A stretch of 64,000 nt of DNA from Haemonchus contortus (lineage: Eukaryota; Nematoda; Chromadorea; Rhabditida; Trichostrongylidae), in assembly GCA_000469685.2 (NCBI GenBank), contig LS997562.1:11935514-11999513 (forward strand), given 5' to 3'. The notes beneath the pieces were generated by a model that was not told where the DNA came from, did not search any database, and worked only from the letters and a program-made list of their open reading frames with translations. Positions 13,301 to 24,113 of the stretch are shown in pieces. Each line of letters begins with the position of its first letter. Positions within the stretch are counted from its first letter, which is position 1. The position numbers and the translations under genes are program-made.

Positions 13301-15678
13301 GAGTTGTAGTCTATATTATGGCTTTAAAACATGGAGCGAAAAGTGCATAGCAGAGTAAGGGAATCACCCGCCCCCGCCTCTTGAAGTCCTCAGTTGTAGA
13401 TGTATTTTTTCACATCGTAACTATCCGTGGCACTAATCTTGATCATATTCATAACCCGGCTGAAAATGTTTGCTTGCTTTTTTACATTTGAGTGTTCGCT
13501 ATCATTCTGAAAGAATTCCTTTGATTGTGATCGCATTCGACTAGTGAGCTAGCTTCAGAAAACTAGTCCATCCTTGTTGCACTATTGAGTAGCTACAAAA
13601 AGTGGAGCGGTTCATAGACAAGACAATAAGACAAAGGGTTCTGTGGTGGTTGGAAAGGCAGCTGAACTGAATGCCCCTCTTACTTCTTTATTTTTCTTCA
13701 AGTGCAGTTCACCTAATCTCGATCGTTTTTGAAGTTTTTGTTCTGTCATTTATCGACGGTGGTGGGTGTTTCCAAGTTTTAGGGTATGTCCTCAGCCTTG
13801 CTGTCAGTCGGCAGCAATCTAAGCTTTCTGGTTTCGTTTCCTCCCATCATTATTTCGCATTGTTCTTCTTCCAGCGCTCGTTGTACGTTCATTGATTAAT
13901 GTTCCTCAGGCGTTTTATGAAGAATATTAAAAATAATCAACATCTTATGAAAATTTTAACGTTTTTCCTTTTTAGTGTCTAACCTACTTTCCAGAACCTG
14001 TAATGTTTTTGGCCAGAATTTTGAACATCCGCAAAAAGAACGGTTTATTCGAGAGCATCTTAGTAGGCGGGGGTTCATTTCGTTCGTTCATGCCCCCCCC
14101 CCACACAGATACAGTGGGGTATTACGCATTACTACAAACTTCCCTGGCTTCAAGGCAGTGGTATGTAAATAATAGTTATGAACTTATGTAGGGAGTATCA
14201 CTGACTGTGAGGTGCACTACCTACCGCGGGTGGGTTTTCGTTTCATTCGCTGACCCGTTGCTCACCGTTAGCACTTTTTCTACTGTGGGTTGTTCTCAAA
14301 CTGATTGAAAAGTTTTGTTCTCGCCATAGCCCGGTCTGTCGGATGTTTTGCTCTCATGGGCAGAGCTCCGCTGAGATTGCTATGTGTCTTTTGATCTTGT
14401 CCTTTGGCCCTCTCATAATGTCCCAACTCTTATACTTCACATTTGACCCGATCTCTTCAGGTGTTTTATCCAGACAGTAGCAAATCTCGGGACGGATAGA
14501 CGAGAGCGTTCTATGTAAAAAGATGATAGTTATATCAGTTTTTTCTCAAAACAACTGTAATGAATCGCTAGTCGGTTCGTCATTGTCCGCCCGTCCCGGG
14601 ATTTCTTCCCATTAGCAGTTCAGCCCAAGTCATCTTTTACCATTTTTTCTTGAGTGTCTCGTACTGAAAGAAAAAAGATTATTCGAGGTGTTAGTACTAA
14701 CTCTCTATAAAATTACTTCGCTATTTTTCTTAATTTGCAAAGATCATGGCATAGGGAACACTTTGTTGTGCGCCGAAAGCTTTTTGTTCTGCTCAAGTGG
14801 TGTTTTTTGTCATAGTTCTTTGATAAGGGTGATCTTGAAGTTCTCAACCATAGTAACTCATTATTTCTTCCAGGTTGATGAGTCGTCATCAAAGCGACTC
14901 AAGTGGGATTGTGAGTCATACGCTACCCAATACTCGAACGTTTACAATCGCCCAACGCTCATTCAAAGTTAGTTGGGAATTGTCATTGCTTCAATGTTGT
15001 AGGATACGTTTTTTATTCTGAATGAGAGTTTGAGGTAACGCTGATCTGTATAATTGATTAAGTTATTTTTAGATCCAAAAAGTAACAAGTTATCTCGTCG
15101 CGCACTGAAAAGGCTGGATCGGGAAACATTGGAGGTGGACCGTATGGATGTGGATCAGGAGGAGATGTCTAGTGATGGTGATGAAATGCTGAGCCAATGT
15201 ACGGAGGCTTCTACGTACAGGTAATTTTTTTGACGTGGTGTTTTTCCAGCAGTTGGACTATTGGCGTGTTCCCCATTAAGGTAGCCACCCCGCTCAAGGA
15301 AAAAACAGTCATGTTGCTGATTGTGTTTTTGATGATTGTAATACAAGGCCTGGAAAGCAAATTAAAATTCAACTAGATGTTTGTTCATTGCGCAAATATT
15401 GAGTACAGTCAAAATAAACTGTTGGTTTTTCTCCACAGACCTAAAGGAGAGACGCCTGAACAGCGTCGACTTCGTAAGCAGGCTGTCAAGGAAGCACGTC
15501 GCTTCCGGAGACAAGAGAAGAAAGGGAACAAGCAAGCTTTTGCTGAGGAACACAGGAAGGTAAATCCCTTATTCAAAACTGGTAATTTGTCGAATGCTGG
15601 AGTCATTTTTCAAGTATTTTGTTTGTTCAGGTCGCTAAGCAACAAGTCGGTCAAATTAAAACGGTTCCAATCGTTTGA
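10369..15678 (+). CDS. ltv1: LTV1, pre-40S ribosomal subunit assembly and export factor
   Basis: Twelve coding exons join in phase: 10369-10371, 10525-10619, 10688-10787, 10843-11013, 12052-12186, 12335-12409, 12475-12666, 12807-12890, 14874-14967, 15073-15220, 15439-15559 and 15631-15678 (TGA), giving 421 residues (human LTV1 is about 475). The N-terminus (GKKKAFLDKKNAIHYRLVPK), the YGIYFDDDYDYMQHLRDIRE block, the FVKLAGG region after an acidic linker, the acidic run at 12335-12409, the WDCESYATQYSNVYNRP motif and the basic C-terminus (GETPEQRRLRKQAVKEARRF) are all LTV1 signatures. In other eukaryotes LTV1 binds the small-subunit beak proteins and is released by casein kinase 1 late in 40S maturation. 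The first exon would be only the ATG codon at 10369; a TAG directly before exon 2 means an upstream exon is required, but which one is inference. Confidence 0.95.
13000..14870. other. Large LTV1 intron (12891-14873)
   Basis: This 2 kb intron is much longer than the 55-base intron elsewhere in the gene. It holds a miniature element at 14482-14604 and two similar G-rich stretches near 14066 and 14225 ('gcgggggttcatttcgttcg' and 'gcgggtgggttttcgtttca'). No internal gene is supported. Confidence 0.5.
14482..14604. mobile_element. Miniature inverted-repeat element in an LTV1 intron
   Basis: The left end AAATCTCGGGACGGATAGAC and the right end GTCCGCCCGTCCCGGGATTT are inverted repeats with 16 of 20 bases matching. 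The 123-base element is non-coding. No clear target duplication is seen. Confidence 0.45.
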
Positions 15679-15971
15679 TTCTAGTCTTAGATGAGCGTCT
15701 TATTCGTTTCTTGCTTGACATTATTTCAAGATCGATGGTATAACAATGTTGGCACTAATGCATTCGTTGTTCCATATTGAATTCATAACGATGCAAAGCT
15801 TGTTGGTTGGGAGAATACATTGCATCTTTCCTTCTACTTTGAATAGAGTTGCTTATTGTTCTGTTATAGGCACACATAGTTCCCATTTTCATTAACCAGT
15901 TGTTTGATTTGTTATCGTTTGAAAAGTTTACTATGCGTTGTTGTTGAATTTATCTGGCGTTGTTACGTCAT

Positions 15972-15977
15972 AATAAA
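15972..15977 (+). terminator. Polyadenylation signal AATAAA of LTV1
   Basis: AATAAA lies about 295 bases after the LTV1 stop codon and is followed by a T-rich stretch. It is the first canonical hexamer downstream that I can see. Confidence 0.45.
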
Positions 15978-16792
15978 TCTATTTTTTCCAACTATCTCTC
16001 AGAGTTTGCATACAGGGGTATGTTCCACCCTGATAATACCGATATTACTCGATGACGCACTATGCTTATAACCATTTCCCTTGAAAGCAAGTTCAGCGTA
16101 ATCGTTGGACCCATTTTTTTTATTTGATGCATCTGTCGATTTATGGATTGCAGTCGACATCAAATCTCCTAGAATAGTTTGCTATCATGAATTTTTAAGA
16201 GTAGCGCTTTCGGGAAGTCTAGAACCTTCCTCTTATGAACCGTTACTTCCAAAAACAGTTGAACTGATCTTCGTGACGGAGCACCATTTCTTATACAGTA
16301 GACGAATCGGTTCAATTCCTCAGCACTGTGCATCTGATTCTTAGTGTTGTCCTCTATTAGTCATACGATAGTTCTCTGGAGATTTCTTTCCAGGAGCTAC
16401 CATTTTTTGCCTGAAGCGGGTAATTCATGCGTAACGAATCAAACTGGTTTACATTCATGTAATCATCATTTGTCTGTGCCCTCCTTGGGCGGCAGAGGCT
16501 AAGTCTCTCGTAACCTTCACAGCATTATGGTCCTAGGTTACGAAGATCACCGAAGTAAGGTTAGGTCGCCACGCTCAGGCAGCACAGAGCTCACTTCATA
16601 TTCGCCTCATCTGCTTATTTGGTCATTTTTGCATTTTTTTTTCGATTTCAAGGAGTAACCCTCCTGCACATCACACGAGGACTACCTCTTTAGCACGAGG
16701 CTGTCCCAGAGGGCTTGATACTATTTTAAAACATCTATTATGGGTTGCATACGTAAAACAAATGGTTGGGATGGAATTAAACTTTCCCTGGT

Positions 16793-16933
16793 TGCATTCA
16801 TACTACCGACGCAGACGCAAGTGCCGCACGCTGCCGCCGATCGATAAACAATTGTACACCACAGCAACTGCCATTAAGCTGCACGATACCCTTCACGGGC
16901 TAACGCCGGCGTGGCAACGGTAGTATGAAAGCA
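16793..16933. mobile_element. Miniature inverted-repeat element (CTGCTTTCA family), copy 2
   Basis: The left end TGCATTCATACTACCG and the right end CGGTAGTATGAAAGCA match as inverted repeats at 15 of 16 bases. The element is 141 bases long with a GC-rich interior. The ends resemble the other two family members at 1489-1706 and 45866-46014. Confidence 0.6.
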
Positions 16934-17280
16934 TCCTTTCTCATCTTCAAATTCTGCGTTCAGTTCTTGAGTTTTCAGTGAACGTTTACCTTGATGTTTG
17001 CCTTTCTCGTTATTTAATTTCATTGAATCTTGCCTATAAATTGGTTTCCGTGGTCAAACTGGAATTTATTCTTCAGATATCCTCATTGAAAGAATTCGAA
17101 GTTGTATACTTGATTCGTTAGTCGTTTTTGGTCCTTTTCCCATAACTTCGTCGGTAGACTTTTGGAGAGACGAACCGTTCTTGGAGGAACAACCCATACA
17201 AACTTACCCTTTTCTTTTCTTTCTTCTTGAAGCTTGAGAAGTTGATGTGAGAGCTTAACGAGTTAGGTGAAACTAAAGCA

Positions 17281-17505
17281 ATGGAGAAGAATTCGTCAAG
17301 CCATTTGAGTGTCGAACAATTTTTGAAGCAGGCTGTTATGTTAGGGGGTCAGGTCACTTATTTACCTTCTTCGCTAATCGCCACAGTAGCAGCATTGCTA
17401 CAAATGGCGATGGGTGTTGGTAATGACCTCAGTTTTCCCTCAATTTATTTTATTTACTTTTTTATGGCGATCTCTCCCTGTTTCCTTCCCTACAAAAGAA
17501 AAAAT
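17281..17505 (+). other. Isolated open frame of uncertain status
   Basis: A 75-codon frame starting at an ATG contains SSHLSVEQFLKQAVMLGG and a hydrophobic stretch around SLIATVAALLQMAMG, followed by possible donor sites near 17425. No in-phase partner exon or known family could be found. It may be chance or one exon of an unseen gene. Confidence 0.15.
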
Positions 17506-17820
17506 TAGAAAGAATTGACCTAAGTTCCTGAATCCATGACTCCTTATCAGTCGTTATCAGCTGCTATCCGTTCATCAGTAATCTTCAGCGATCACCTCAC
17601 GCGCTACATCACCTAATAGAATGCCAAAGTTCCTTAGATATCACGATGGACATGAAGAACCTAGTTGCCCTTAGCGGCCCCCTTACACTTCACATCAGAT
17701 ATCAAGCTGTCGAGGGTCTACTGCTAAGGCTGAGGGTGCAACTGCTGCTGGATTCTTGCCTTCTGAGGCTTCTAATGAGCTCCAAACGGTTCCTTTCACT
17801 TTCTGTCATCCGCTCTATAC

Positions 17821-18001
17821 ACAAGAACACATGCACATGCCACTTACACACGTACACATATGTACTCAAACACACATACGCACATACATACATACATACA
17901 TACATACATACATACATACATACATACAGCATGCATACATGTATACATACATATGTACATACGCACATACATAAATATATACATACAATCAATCATACAT
18001 A
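17821..18001. repeat. CATA/ATAC microsatellite
   Basis: Mixed CACATA units pass into a clean (CATA)n run at about 17882-17930 and end in degenerate copies abutting a Tc1-like element at 18002. Open frames across it on both strands are repeat artefacts. Confidence 0.95.
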
Positions 18002-19373
18002 CAGTAGCGCTTGAAAGTGTTCGGTCAAACGCTTTCACGCTTTTTCGTTCATAACTTTTTTCTTAGTGGAGCAAATCGCGCAAATTTTTGATATGTTCAA
18101 CTAAGCCATAATTCACACTATCGAACACTATTTGATTGTAAAGCAGCCACATACACATAAATAGAATAAGATTTTTATGCGGCAGCAGATTTCGCTAAAA
18201 GCAAAGTTGGTGAAGTCCGCAGTTATTCGCACCTTATGTATGTTTTTGTTCCCCACTGTGTTAGGCATTAGCGCTCGTACACTTGAGACATGACGGAGGC
18301 TAGAAACATTTCTGTTTTTAAGAAAAGACTTAATCAAATAGATTTACTTTCTATTCTTGATATTGCAGATCTCTAGCTACCTATTCCAGCATTGGAAGTG
18401 TATCCTAGTTTGTTACTCTGCCGTTCTGCAATGCAAGGCGGTGATCATGTTTCTTCAACAGTACTGCTAACGCTTCCCGTGAAGCTATGTTTGGCTGATG
18501 CTTGCGAAGGATTGCTTCTCCACTTTCAGAGTTTGCTTACAGCGCATTATGGATCTGGATTCTCTCGACTGAACCTCCGTGTCGCCATTTCTCTTTTTCT
18601 TCTTTTTTTCCCTTTCCAACTACTTTGTTTCATGAGCCTATCTTCTTTCCTATGTTCCTCTGTAGATTGGTTGCACTTATTTACTTTTTCCATGTTCGGT
18701 TTGTATCTCCTGTCTTTGTTATTTCGTTGAGTTTCGTTTTTTAGGGCTTTTTAACTTGCAGTCCGTCGCCACCGTTGTTAAGTCTGCCTACCTCGCTGCT
18801 CTTAATTTAAGAAATGTTCTGCTCAACTGCTGACTTCTGGCCCTTTGCTGACTTTTGCCAGTAGCTTTCAAGTCGGTTCCACGAGGGAGGTTGGCGTACC
18901 CGTGTGCCGAAGTTCCGACTTGGTCCTATGACTCCTGACGGAATGAGGGCACCATGGCCAACTGGTGCGGCTACTGGCTATAGGCCATCTTCGTTACACT
19001 CACTATCAGTGCAGCTTCTGGAGATTTATACTCACAGGTATTCCTGTCCTCTCCCTCTTCCAAGTCTCACATTGTACAGTGGCGGCGGGTAGTTTACTTG
19101 CTTCTGGCTGTGCGCACTCAGTGAGGTGCATAAATAAAATAAAAAATGACGAAAGGGAAAGAAATTCCGGAAGGAACGCATTGTATTTTAGTTGATTCTG
19201 AGTCCAAGCCCTTCGAGATATCTGAAACATGATCAGATTGCAGGCTAACAGTGGTAAATGTTTACAATGCGCTACATATATCGAATTTACGCGTGATTAG
19301 AACCGGTAGGAAGGGAGTTACGACTGAAAAGTATGGCTGAAGAAGCACTTCATCGAAGACTTGAGCGCTACTG
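18002..19373 (-). mobile_element. Tc1-like miniature element, copy 1, split by an insertion
   Basis: The element runs from CAGTAGCGCTTGAAAGTGTT to TTGAGCGCTACTG and is flanked by TA on both sides, the Tc1/mariner target duplication. Its two halves (18002-18295 and 19146-19373) align with the opposite-strand copy at 19432-19929. Without the intervening insertion it is about 516 bases, against 498 for the other copy. No transposase frame is present. Confidence 0.75.
18296..19151 (+). mobile_element. Retroposon-like insertion inside the Tc1-like element
   Basis: About 850 bases interrupt the Tc1-like copy at a point where the second copy is continuous. The 6-base sequence ATGACG occurs at both junctions (18290-18295 and 19146-19151) as a candidate target duplication. 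The 3' end is A-rich with short TAAA-type units (ataaataaaataaaaa), as in 5'-truncated non-LTR retroposons. I do not recognise the body and it has no convincing reverse transcriptase frame. Confidence 0.55.
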
Positions 19374-19410
19374 TATATGTACATATATATACAGTAGCGC
19401 TCAAGTCTTC
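19355..19410. repeat. Perfect palindrome at a transposon-end junction
   Basis: GAAGACTTGAGCGCTACTGT is mirrored by ACAGTAGCGCTCAAGTCTTC, and the arms continue perfectly to 24 bases around a short AT-rich centre. It is the right end of one Tc1-like copy facing a solitary terminal-repeat fragment of the same family (19392-19416). Confidence 0.8.
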
Positions 19411-19431
19411 GCTGCTGTATATATACATATA

Positions 19432-19929
19432 CAGTAGCGCTCACAAGTATTCGGCGAAATGCTTCTCCAGTTATAATTTCAGTCGTAACTTCTTTCCTAC
19501 TGGATCTAATCAAGCGAAATTTCAATATGTGTAGCATTGGTGTAGTGTGAATATCTACCACCATTAACCTGCAATCTGATCATGTTCTAGATATCCAAAA
19601 GGGCTTGAACAAAAAATCAACTGGAAGTACGAATGGTGGTCCTTCTAGAAGTCCTTTCCCTTTTGCCATGTCTTATGTGTACGAGCACTAATGTCGAACC
19701 CAGAAGAGAAGAAAAATGTACATGAGGTCGGAATAATTGCAGACGTCACAAACTTGCTTTCAGCACAGTCTACAAACACCTCGTCATTAATACGTGGATA
19801 TGGCTGTTTTGCAGTCAAGTAGTGTTGGGCAGTGTAAAATATGTTTCAGCCAAACATATCAAAATTTCATGTAACTTGCTCCGCTGGGAAAAAAGTTACG
19901 GCAAGTTGAAGTACTTTTGAGCGCTACTG
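19432..19929 (+). mobile_element. Tc1-like miniature element, copy 2
   Basis: The element begins CAGTAGCGCTCACAAGTATT, ends TTTTGAGCGCTACTG and is flanked by TA. It aligns along its length with copy 1 in the opposite orientation, including shared internal blocks such as 'aacctgcaatctgatcatgt'. It is 498 bases, non-coding and non-autonomous. Confidence 0.75.
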
Positions 19930-21277
19930 TACATATACATACATACATGGTGCACATGCCACACATACACATACACAATACACACACTTAGCGTATTATA
20001 TATAGTGTAGGATAAGTTGACCCATTTCTCTCTTCAAACGTCAAAGTTTCCCCCGTTGCTGTAACACTCCTCTCAGATATGAGCTCTTCAAGACCACAGC
20101 GAGTATAGTCATCTTCTACAAGTGTAGTGTTTGTGGTCATATGAATTAGGAAGTTTTTAGTGGGCAGTCAAGTTTTGGCCGTAGAGTCTATAATTTAGCC
20201 AGTTCAACTGTTGGACAAAGTGTCGATGATATAATTGGGCACCCAGAAAATAACATCTTTTGAGCCTTTTTCCTATTTTCGAGCCTCAGTTCTTCAATAT
20301 GAGTGCGTATCAGTTCACTACGCGCACTAGAAGCTTCATCGGAAAAAGCAGTGGATTTTCTTGGCCCCTGGTTACCGCCCCTAATCAAACATACAATTGA
20401 GTGACAGGGGTACGGCTGTCTAAAGAGCTGAGTTGCCCAAACAAACGAGAACCTAGTCAAGTGAATCCCAAGAACCACACTTTCAGCCACTTCTGGATAT
20501 GTTTTCAGCTCGAATTTTGTTGCTCTTCTCATTTCGTTGTTGTGCTCAAACCTTCTCCATTCATTGCATTTTCGGTGGAAATAGCTAGACAATTTGAATT
20601 TGAATTTATCATCCACAGAATTATCGAATTACCATTTGATTTGTGGCGAGAAATTACCGCACGCAGATGGAAAAAGTCCGTTCCGTGAAAAAATGATGGA
20701 GTTCTAACTTGTCGATAATTGCACCAAATTATAAACAGGATTTCTTTTCAATTAACTTCCTCTATTACTGTTCTACTTCAACTCCCGTGCCCATAGAACT
20801 TTCAAGGCTTCTTGCTGAAGAGCTGATCTAGGCGAACTTATCCTTGACACTGATGAGAAACTACACCACGATATTGATCCTTCAGTCAAAAACGACCAAT
20901 ATATAACGTCACTGACAGGATAACTCGTCCTTTTGTACTTAAGAAGAGCAGACTTCGAGGAAACAGAGTAGCGACGATGGGATCTCGTCCTCCTGGTCCT
21001 CGATCGTTGCCCACCAATTGGCATTATCAGCATTAACCAGTCGGATCACCTGGCTATTTAGGGTACTCCTTCTCGTGTTGAACTTGACCTTCGCTCGCAC
21101 CCATTCCTTATTTTGGGCTCTGGTACAGAGAACAATAGTTATGAATTTACGGAAGCTCACACACATACACATCGACGCACTTTAGGGGCTCTCAGCTCAC
21201 CATGAGCTAGTCTTCTTGTATTTTCACCCTCAATGGTTTCATACCGTTGCCTGAACCCGTTCTAAATTTGAACTCTC
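19930..21277. other. Gene-poor stretch, unassigned open frames
   Basis: A 142-residue minus-strand frame (20616-20188) and a 77-residue one (21172-20939) have no recognisable motif. The first contains a helical charged segment (SELIRTHIEELRLENRKKAQ), so a chance frame or transposon debris are both possible. No splice-consistent chain could be built. Confidence 0.25.
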
Positions 21278-21290
21278 TATGTTCAAGAGA

Positions 21291-21593
21291 GGGGCGGAGG
21301 TGGTGTAGTGGCAAAGTGGCGCACTATATCACAAGCATGGTCAGGGGTTCGAATCCCGGATCGATGCCCGCCTAGGCCAACCAAGCCTTCCATCCCTCCG
21401 GGGTCGGTGAATTGGTACCAGATTCGTCTGGGAGGATAAAAGCACTGACTTGTACATCGGCTGGCCACCGCAAGTCATTGTATAGGCCACATACGCACTC
21501 ATTACGCCACTACGATTCTGAATGGAAGTCGAGTGCGGGGGCGCATCCCTCAGACGGGATTGATTAACGCCAAGAACTTTATCCTTTATCTTT
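21291..21593 (+). mobile_element. tRNA-derived SINE, best-preserved copy
   Basis: The first 80 bases look like a tRNA gene: an A-box-like TGGTGTAGTGG and, about 35 bases on, a perfect B box GGTTCGAATCC. A family-specific body follows (GTCTGGGAGGATAAAAGCAC and later CCCTCAGACGGGATTGATTA), then a TTTATC-rich tail. A perfect 13-base target duplication, TATGTTCAAGAGA, flanks it at 21278-21290 and 21594-21606, which shows insertion by target-primed reverse transcription. Transcription would be by RNA polymerase III with reverse transcriptase borrowed from a LINE. Confidence 0.85.
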
Positions 21594-22091
21594 TATGTTC
21601 AAGAGAAAGACTTGAGCGCTTGCTCCACTCTTTGAGAGTGAAGTCCATTCTACCACCAACCTGCGGTGTTCCTCTTCTGCCACCTGCATCCTTTCGACTT
21701 CAAACGCATTGGGTCCAAGAGAAGAACGACCGTTGTCATTAAAGTTTGTGGCAGAAATGCAGGTGCTCAGCTAGATTTCTCATGCACGCAGCTGTTTTCT
21801 CATCCTTTTTCACCTCAAAATGCTATCCTAAGTGAAAGTTGAGCATGTGGCGCCCTGATAGTTAATTTGGCCATTATTTTGCAGATAACAGCCGCTTAGG
21901 TTCCAATTTTTCTCGGCATTGCGTGGTTTTTTACATTGATAACACTCATTCGGTGCGAAACCCACCCGCCGTGGGCTCAAGTAGTATTTTCCGATACTTG
22001 ACTCGTTCCCCATTTATTCCAACTTGGCTTTGTTGTTCCTCTTCGATTTCAGGAAGGCGTATTGTTTACATTTATATTGGCTTCTTCAGGT

Positions 22092-22151
22092 CCAATCTCT
22101 CCAAATGCTTGTTCAGGCTGTATTGCCTGAAGAAGCATCTGGAGAGATTGG
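22092..22151. repeat. 60-base near-perfect hairpin
   Basis: Two 27-base arms, CCAATCTCTCCAAATGCTTG onward and its mirror ending GAGAGATTGG, pair with two mismatches around a six-base loop (TGTATT). It sits in a repeat-like region (about 22030-22450). The fold resembles a microRNA precursor in size but may equally be a collapsed inverted repeat. Confidence 0.65.
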
Positions 22152-22939
22152 GTGAGCAGCTCAAAGTAAGATTAGGAGAGCGCGGGCATGCACTGGAAGG
22201 TCTGGTGCCAAGGAAAAACATCTTATTTTGTTTTCGTAACAGCCCAGGTGCTGTTAAAAATGGGCCAACCAACCCAGAAACGGTGAACAAATCGGAGGCA
22301 GAAGACATATCTGCGAGAGGCGGAGCAACCTTGAAATGGTTTTGAAGCACTTCTTCACAAATTCATAAGTCGCCTTCAAAGAAGTGAATACTGTGAAGCT
22401 CCGCCTACGGTGTGCATGGCGGACTCTCGAGGAGACTTGGGTGAAGACGTTTAAAAATGTTTCAAAAAATTGGACAGAGGTTCTTGAAGAATGGTCAAAC
22501 TGAAAGTTCACAAGAGCACATCAGAGCTCGCTCAATGGTTCCAAGTTGAAGTGGCCGTATGGAATGAAACCTGCATTGCTAGACGTGTTTTTCGATGCTA
22601 ATCTCAAATGTGCCTTTCAAATTCGCCGATTTCAAGTTTTCTCTGAATGGAGTTATGAGATCTTCCTGGTGAGGCTTAATATAAGAGAGATAAATGACCT
22701 AGTTTCTCAGCAGTAGCTTGGAGCAGTGGTAAGGGTGAAGCTTCATGTGCAAGAGACTAAGGCTCAGGTTTTGTATAGGCGAGAATTTCGCATCATGTTG
22801 AATTTCTTTTTTGTAGCCTGTAAATTCCTTTGATGTTGATTTTATCGCGTTCTACGACCTTTTGATGCTTGTGATGCCAATTTCTCTCCCAAAACATGCA
22901 CTGTCGCTTCACTTTTTGTATGTTCGTACATATGCTCAT

Positions 22940-23215
22940 TGGGTCGAATGCGGTGTGGCGGCAGGTGGCGCCCTATCACCCTGAGAGCTCGGAGATCGAA
23001 CTCCGCATCGCGAATTGTTCAAACAGACCTTCCATCCCTCTCGGGTCGTCTAAATGGTACCAGACTCGTCTGGGTCACCGACTTGTACATTGGCGCCAAG
23101 AATCATTGTATAAGCTATATACACTTTTTATGCGCCATTATGAATGGGAAATCGAATGCGGGGCGCATTCCAAAGGCTGAATCAATCAACGCCTAATTCT
23201 TGATCCTTTCAATCC
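22940..23215 (+). mobile_element. tRNA-derived SINE, diverged copy
   Basis: The body matches the copy at 21291: 'ccttccatccctc', 'gtaccagactcgtctggg', 'gacttgtacattggc' and the 3' block ending 'gctgaatcaatcaacgcc'. The tRNA-like head is degraded, with the B box now read as 'agatcgaactccgc'. Confidence 0.7.
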
Positions 23216-23582
23216 ATGATGTTCACAATAAAATTCCTGAGCGATATGCACACTCCCTGTAATCCCTGCTCCCAGGAGACTCGAAGGTGTAGATGATGTA
23301 ATACGATCGCTCTATACAACTACCAACTCTTTCACAACTATGCCCTGAGTTTTCTTGATGGCCTCTATATCAGAAATCTTTCGTGGTTTTGGAATAGGAC
23401 GCTCGTGTGGCGGCACCAAATCCTCTAAAACCAACCTCGTTGATAGTGGATTCGTAGACATCTTTCAATGATCGCGAAGCTATCAGTCGCTTTACCTCCA
23501 TAAGAGCAGGTAAAGGAAATGAGCATCCATGCGTGAACCACGAGGCTGACGCTAGTTCATTTCTTGTCGCCGTTCACAAGTA

Positions 23583-24111
23583 TTAGGTTGTAACATAAGT
23601 TCGTAGAGTTTCTCACAAAGATTTTTCTGAACAAAAAACAATAATTGCAATAATAAATTATTAAATAAGTTATTATAATAATCAGTCAATACACGAATTG
23701 TTTGGCGACCATCTTCCTTCAATAGTGCCTTCAGACGCTCTTGGTCGAATTCTGTAGGTCGTCCGCTTCGAGGCGTGTCTTCAAGTTCAAAGTCGCCTAT
23801 TTCAAGCTTTGCAAAGCATTTTTGTGCAGCAGACACACCTATGTAAGACACCTTCCCTGTACACACTGCATATCTCCCGAGCTGTTTCGGCAAGAAAAGC
23901 AGATGTCGAAAATGCTGACTTTTTCCTCCTGATATTCCACTTCTGAGCCAGAAAAAAGACGATCAATTAAACTTCCCAGAAAAACAGATAAAACATTTTG
24001 TGGAGGAGAAAGAGCTCTTTCGAATGAATGTATACATTTTGCTGAAAAACAAAACAATCCGTTGCAAAATAACTCTAACGCAAAACTCTACGAACTTATG
24101 TTACAACCCAA
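23583..24111 (-). mobile_element. Internally deleted mariner keeping the transposase DNA-binding end
   Basis: Terminal inverted repeats TTAGGTTGTAACATAAGTTC and its mirror (26 of 28 bases match) are flanked by TA at both ends, giving a 529-base element. On the minus strand, 23893-23690 reads as the mariner helix-turn-helix region, with FAKLEIGDFELEDTPRSGRP followed by FDQERLKALLKEDGRQTIR. The frame then runs straight into the far terminal repeat, so the whole catalytic DD(34)D domain is gone. It cannot transpose itself. Confidence 0.85.
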
Positions 24112-24113
24112 TA

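Noticed and set aside
21291..21370. Possible true tRNA gene
   Set aside because: The A and B boxes are present but the cloverleaf cannot be completed, and the sequence continues into a body shared by dispersed copies, so it is a SINE head.
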